DNA of 64,000 nucleotides from Lampris incognitus. Taxonomy: Eukaryota; Chordata; Actinopteri; Lampriformes; Lampridae. The notes below the pieces were generated by a model, which worked only from the letters and a program-made list of their open reading frames with translations, made no database searches and had not been told where the DNA came from. Made by a program: the position numbers and the translations under genes. The stretch spans positions 17,365,310 through 17,429,309 of the forward strand of contig NC_079219.1 in NCBI RefSeq assembly GCF_029633865.1, given 5' to 3'. Below are positions 58,741 through 64,000 of this stretch, in pieces; the first letter of the stretch is position 1, and each line of letters begins with the position of its first letter.

Positions 58741-58830
58741 CGGGGGCAGGCAGAAGTCATCCAGAATATGAACAAGACAGGAATCGCTGGCAGCAAAGAG
58801 ATCCGACACTTGGGATGGCTAGCCGGGAAG
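58741..58830 (+). CDS. sntb1: sntb1 exon 4: linker into PH2
   Basis: 90 nt, phase 0 on both sides, 30 codons, the same length as I recall for the human exon. Ends AEVIQNMNKTGIAGSKEIRHL then GWLAGK, matching the SNTB1 segment around KTGIAGSREIRHLGWLAEK. The first three residues (RGQ) fit poorly; the AG at 58748-58749 is an alternative in-frame acceptor that would remove them. The donor is GGGAAG|GTAGGA. Confidence 0.88.
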
Positions 58831-58953
58831 GTAGGAGTTCGTGTCCACTGGTGTGTTTTGAGTTTGTTTGCCTGTGAGAAAGCTGGAAAAAGCTCTTGTT
58901 ATTAACGGAGCTCCTTATTTCTTATTTTCTGCCCCGCTGTCCTTTGTCAATTG

Positions 58954-58954
<1 letters not shown>

Positions 58955-59049
<95 letters not shown>

Positions 59050-59113
59050 TTTCCTGGTAAATAATTGGGGAGACAAAAAGCCTTTGCCAATGAATGAAGA
59101 GGTCAGTATCTCT
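58955..59113. repeat. (GT)n microsatellite plus one 64-bp minisatellite unit
   Basis: A pure (GT)n at 58955-59048 is followed directly by a 64-bp unit at 59050-59113 (TTTCCTGGTAAATAATTGGG ... GAAGAGGTCAGTATCTCT). The unit is the same as at 9.59-9.94 kb, with a few substitutions. Confidence 0.88.
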
Positions 59114-59848
59114 GGCTTAGTTTCAAAGTTTGTATGTGTGTATCTGATAATCTAAACTAAAGTACATGTACTTGCATGTCTGGCAAGTACACACAACCAA
59201 GTACCCACACGAGGCAACTCCCCCAACACAAGCACACGCGCACACACACACACACCCGAAAGTCTTCAGTTACATTTATGTATGTGTGATTACCCATGTT
59301 TGAACCTTGGGTAAAATGTATTACCATACCATATACCACAACATATGCTCATTCTGTTTAACAGCTGACCCTTGACCCTCTAAATCCTGAGATATGAGCG
59401 GCTGAGGGGGAGCTTCAAAGAGCAGCTTAGGATTCCATGTCTTGGCTGCTGATAAGCCTTCATAATGAGAATTTTGAGAGTATTGTGAAATGAAAGACAT
59501 CACAATATGCAGTTAAAAAATGCATGTGGTTCTTTTGGAAAGGCAGGGCTGTTTCTTTGGCTTTGTGTCAGCGACTGTGAACGGGGAAAACATGGAGTCT
59601 GTTACCATCTTCTACCGTGCCTATAGAGTTTTAGGGGGAAAAAAATTGCAAAGGAATAACAATTTACTTGCTCACCATCCACCTTGATATTTCAGTTTTT
59701 TGCAATTTGCCTTCTGGTAAGATTGCTCACAATTCCCATGGAGGACTGAGATGCTTTAATCAAGAAGAGCTTTGTTGCAGCCCAGATTAGCTTGTAGTGT
59801 GTTTCTTCAGCACTGTTCTGCAGGACTTTGGAGTTAGATAGCGAGAAC

Positions 59849-59931
<83 letters not shown>

Positions 59932-60392
59932 AGAGAGACGGGCTGGTGTTCAGAAATTCCCATCAATCTTTTACTTTCTGTTGCTACCTAGTGATGATCA
60001 AGCCGCTGTTTACTAAACACAACTTTGTGGACTAGGTGACATCATGACGATGTTATGTAGACCATTCCTCTGTCATAACAGTTTCAATTTGACATAAATC
60101 GGTGGCTTTACCCAAATGAAATGACTAACTCTGATCTACCCACCCTGCCCTTCTTTAAACACCAAAGGTTTTTCTGCAGTTGCACTCGTCATTGAAGAGG
60201 TCACATCAGATGATGTGAGAGCGATAACGTCTGATCTTGCTTATCTGTGAATCAGGTTTTCTTAAAATGTCAATCTGTATTGGTCAGAATAACGTTTCTT
60301 TCAGGATTAACTGAAATACACATTTTGTTGTCTTTATCACACTGAAATGAGAAGGTGGAAAAGTATACAGCCTTTCCACAAATGCACTCAAG
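59114..60392. other. intron 4 stretch
   Basis: A (CA)n lies at 59851-59926. No other feature recognised. Confidence 0.45.
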
Positions 60393-60404
60393 GGGTTGTA
60401 AAGG

Positions 60405-60902
<498 letters not shown>

Positions 60903-61008
60903 GGGTTGTAAAGGATCTGTGCAGGTTTACTTGAATAAATTTCACATGCATTTGGCCAATATTCTGCCACTGTTTGTTTCTGAACATGTCTTTTTATTTT
61001 GTTTGCAG

Positions 61009-61145
61009 ACGGAGAGTGAAAAACAGCATTGGAAGCCCGTGCTAGTGGTGGTGACAGAGAAAGACCTACTGTTGTATGACAGCCTACCGAGAGGCAAGGA
61101 GGCCTGGCATAGCCCTGCACACACCTATCCTCTCTTAGCAACACG
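61009..61145 (+). CDS. sntb1: sntb1 exon 5: PH2 core
   Basis: 137 nt. Reads TESEKQHWKPVLVVVTEKDL, LLYDSLPRGKEAW and HTYPLLAT, ending with two bases of an Arg codon. This is the central sheet of the PH2 domain. The acceptor TTTTGTTTGCAG has a good pyrimidine tract; the donor is ACACG|GTAGGG at 61146. Confidence 0.93.
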
Positions 61146-61190
61146 GTAGGGCTACAGACACACGTGCATGGACACAAAATATATTTACAT

Positions 61191-61610
61191 GGGCATCCGG
61201 GTAGCATAGCGGTCTATTCCGTTGCCTACTAACACGGGGATCGCCGGTTTGAATCTCCATGTTATCTCCGGCTTGGTCGGGCATCCCTGCAGACACAATT
61301 GGCCATGTCTGCGGGTGGGAAGCCGGATGTGGATATGTGTCCTGGTCGCTGCCCTAGCGCCTCCTCTGGTCGTTCAGAGCACCTGTTCAGGGGGGAGGGG
61401 GAACTGGGGGGGAATAGCGTGATCCTCCTATGCGCCATGTCCCCCTGGGGAAACTCCTCACTGTCAGGTGAAAATAAGTGGCTGGCAACTCCACACATAT
61501 CGGAGGAAGCGTGTGGTAGTCTGCAGCCCTCCCCGGATTGGCAGAGGGGGTGGAGCAGAGATCGTGACGGCTCGGAAAAGTGGGGTGATTGGGGAGAAAA
61601 GGGGGGGGGA
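61191..61610 (+). repeat. SINE family B copy inside intron 5
   Basis: Starts GGGCATCCGGGTAGCATAGC, box B-like GGTTTGAATCTCC, full body and a GGGGAGAAAAGGGG tail. Flanking ACAAAATATATTT and ACAAAAACATATTT are an imperfect target duplication. It fills more than half of the 810-bp intron. Confidence 0.82.
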
Positions 61611-61955
61611 CAAAAACATATTTGCTCATTCATGCAGGTGCCTGTGCACACACATAGCTAGCAAAAGAGAGAGAGAAAGAATAATGAGGATCAACCCAGG
61701 TTATTGGTGCTATGCTATATGTGTGCTTTGTGTTTGTTTCGTTGCTCTTTTTTTTCCTCAGCTTTGTTGAATGTTGGAAAGCCTCAAAGAGTATGTAGAC
61801 CATGTCCCACTTAAACTCTCTATGTAAACCCTTAGTAACAGTTATCTTTTCAGTAAAATGGCAGGTCTACCCTACTCAATCAGTGGCAGGGGAAACAAAA
61901 GTTTGAAAGTTTCTTGTGTGTGTGTGTGCGTGTGTGTATTTTTTTTATTGTACAG

Positions 61956-62152
61956 CCTCGTCCATTCTGGCCCTGATCGGGGATTTCCACACTCTAGTAC
62001 AGAGCTATCATTTGCCACACGGACGGGCACACGGCTGGGCATCGAAGCCCACTTGTTCCGGGTTGAGACCACCAAGGATCTGTCCCTGTGGACCAGGCAC
62101 ATTGTCAATGGATGTCACGCCGCAGCTGAAATGATTAAGGAAGTCACTACTA
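61956..62152 (+). CDS. sntb1: sntb1 exon 6: PH2 C-terminal part
   Basis: 197 nt. The first base completes Arg. Then LVHSGPDRGFPHSSTELSF, ATRTGTRLGIEAHLFRVET, KDLSLWTRHIVNGCHAAAEM and IKEVTT, ending with the first base of a codon before GTGAGT at 62153. The WTR helix closes PH2. The next exon should start the syntrophin-unique domain (family text of CRLTIHYENGF type), but none is found up to 64000. Confidence 0.93.
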
Positions 62153-62703
<551 letters not shown>

Positions 62704-62719
62704 TGGTTAGGTGTTTAGG

Positions 62720-62995
62720 AAAAGTAGCTCAGGAGGGAGAGCAGGTCGTCTTGTAACGGGAGGGTTGCCAGTTCGATCCCCGGCTCCTCCCGGCAAAAAT
62801 GTTGAGGTGTCCCTTAGCAAGACACCTAACCCCTAACTGCTCCGGTTGAGCTGGTTGTTACCTTGCGTGGTTGGTACTGTGTATGAGTGTGTGCGTGTGT
62901 GGGTGAATGTGAGGTATTAATTAAAAGTGAAGCTGTTTGAGTGGCTGTTGCGGCTAGAAAAGCGCCGTATTAAATGCAGTCCACTGACCATTTAA
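62720..62995 (+). repeat. tRNA-derived SINE (family D)
   Basis: Starts AAAAGTAGCTCAGGAGGGAG (box A-like) and CCAGTTCGATCCCCGGC (box B), then GTGTCCCTTAGCAAGACACC and the typical 3' end AAAAGCGCCGTATTAAATGC. Related to the minus-strand copy at 43.8-44.1 kb. Confidence 0.78.
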
Positions 62996-63769
62996 AGGGG
63001 TTTGTGATACTATTTGATGGCCGTATAGAAGAGAGAGACAAAGCTATTTATAGAATGGAATGCCTCTCAGCGTGTGTGTGTGTATGGGGGTGGAGGGGGT
63101 GGTGGTCTTTGGTACTGGCTGCCCTGGGAATTCCGATGGTATGTCCCTCTCCGTCTCCCCTCCCTCTCTTTCTCTCCATCTCATTCTCTCATTGCCTCAG
63201 TCTCTCGTTCTCCGAGCACAGAATGTTCTGGGAACTCTCCATCTTTCCCATGGGTAACTCTTCTCTCTATCTATAATTACATTTTGCCAAATTAAGTTGC
63301 AATTTGGATTCCACTCATGGATGAAACAGGTGGGCCAGAGTATCCTCACTAACAACGCAGATGATATATGATGTTAGAAATGTCCATCCTCTGCCAGTTC
63401 TGTCTCCAAATGATTTAATGATCCCAAATAAACAAACAAACAAAAATGTCTGCACATATGCTGTGTGTGGGCATTAACTATGATTAGCAGACATCTACAA
63501 TTCTTAGTTTGTATCAAACAGTCCAAGGCTTCAGATAGTGTCCAATTTCCTTTTTGATACAGGAGCGTTGCCATGACAAAATCGTGTCTGGACTTTGTTA
63601 TATAAATTACTATAGACGTAATCTATTATATTCTAATTGGAGCACCGGAATCAACAGATTAAGGATAATTGCACCAATCAAATTGAGCTATGGTACAGAT
63701 AGTTTTTTGTGTTATACCATTTGGAGCTACGTAGTATGAATACAAGTGTGAATTAAACAAGAAAGAAGA
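62996..63769. other. intron 6 stretch
   Basis: CT-rich around 63140-63210; nothing else recognised. Confidence 0.4.
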
Positions 63770-64000
63770 GAAAGCAAGCCACTTTATTTTGTCATTGTAC
63801 GATTACAATGAAATTTGTTTTCTGTATTTCAACCCATCCGATTGGTAGGAGTGGTGGGCAGCTGTAGCACCCGGGAACCAACTCCAGTTCTTCTTTCCAT
63901 TGCCTTGGTCAGGGGCACAGACAGGAATATTAACCCTAACATGCATGTCTTTTTGATGGTGGGAGGAAACCGGAGCACCCGAAGGAAACCCATGCAGACA
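63770..64000 (-). repeat. retroelement 3' region sharing a core with SINE A, cut by window edge
   Basis: The plus strand ends GTGGGAGGAAACCGGAGCAC, then CCGAAGGAAACCCATGCAGA. This is the reverse complement of the family A core (GTGGGTTTCC...GGTTTCCTCCCAC). Upstream text (CATTGCCTTGGTCAGGGGCA, AATATTAACCCTAACATGCA) is not in family A, so it is a related but different LINE/SINE. The other end lies outside the window. Confidence 0.5.

Overview
The window is vertebrate DNA, most likely from a teleost fish. It has large GT-AG introns, dense (CA)n/(GT)n microsatellites, several tRNA-derived SINE families, a 5S rRNA-derived SINE, Tc1-like transposons and LINE remnants. No prokaryotic operon, CRISPR array or functional tRNA/rRNA gene is seen.

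One cellular gene is recognised, beta-1-syntrophin (sntb1), on the + strand. Six coding exons (3941-4472, 39938-40178, 56668-56785, 58741-58830, 61009-61145, 61956-62152) join in frame with consensus splice sites. They give about 438 residues: split PH1, PDZ and PH2 domains. The last coding exon, expected to encode the end of the protein with the syntrophin-unique C-terminal domain, lies past the right edge. A CpG-rich block around 3.1-4.5 kb marks the probable promoter and 5' end. Everything from 4.47 to 61.96 kb outside the exons is intron.

The 35.5-kb first intron carries most of the mobile DNA: a 64-bp/GT compound minisatellite (9.59-9.94 kb), an L1/Tx1-like LINE (13.4-15.5 kb, minus), a nearly intact DD38E Tc1-like transposon (15.73-17.33 kb), relics of an unassigned basic protein family (18.1-19.8 kb, minus) and of a Crypton-type tyrosine recombinase (20.4-21.5 kb, minus), a full-length 8.2-kb Ty3/gypsy LTR retrotransposon (22.05-30.28 kb), a 777-bp retroposon with an internal duplication (36.9-37.7 kb) and a 5S-derived SINE (38.7-39.2 kb). 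Intron 2 holds a doubly nested LINE/SINE insertion (42.6-43.2 kb), a DD36E Tc1-like relic (46.5-47.7 kb) and an RTE-like LINE (49.0-51.5 kb, minus). Later introns are short and rich in SINEs and long simple repeats. A second DD36E element sits upstream of the gene at the left edge.

The most notable signal is in the LTR retrotransposon. At the gag/pol junction a GTTAAAC heptamer, correctly phased three nucleotides before the gag stop codon, is followed after 7 nt by a perfect potential H-type pseudoknot (8-bp and 7-bp stems). This looks like a complete -1 ribosomal frameshift signal. Many insertions also keep readable target-site duplications, so the order of nested events can be reconstructed from the sequence alone.
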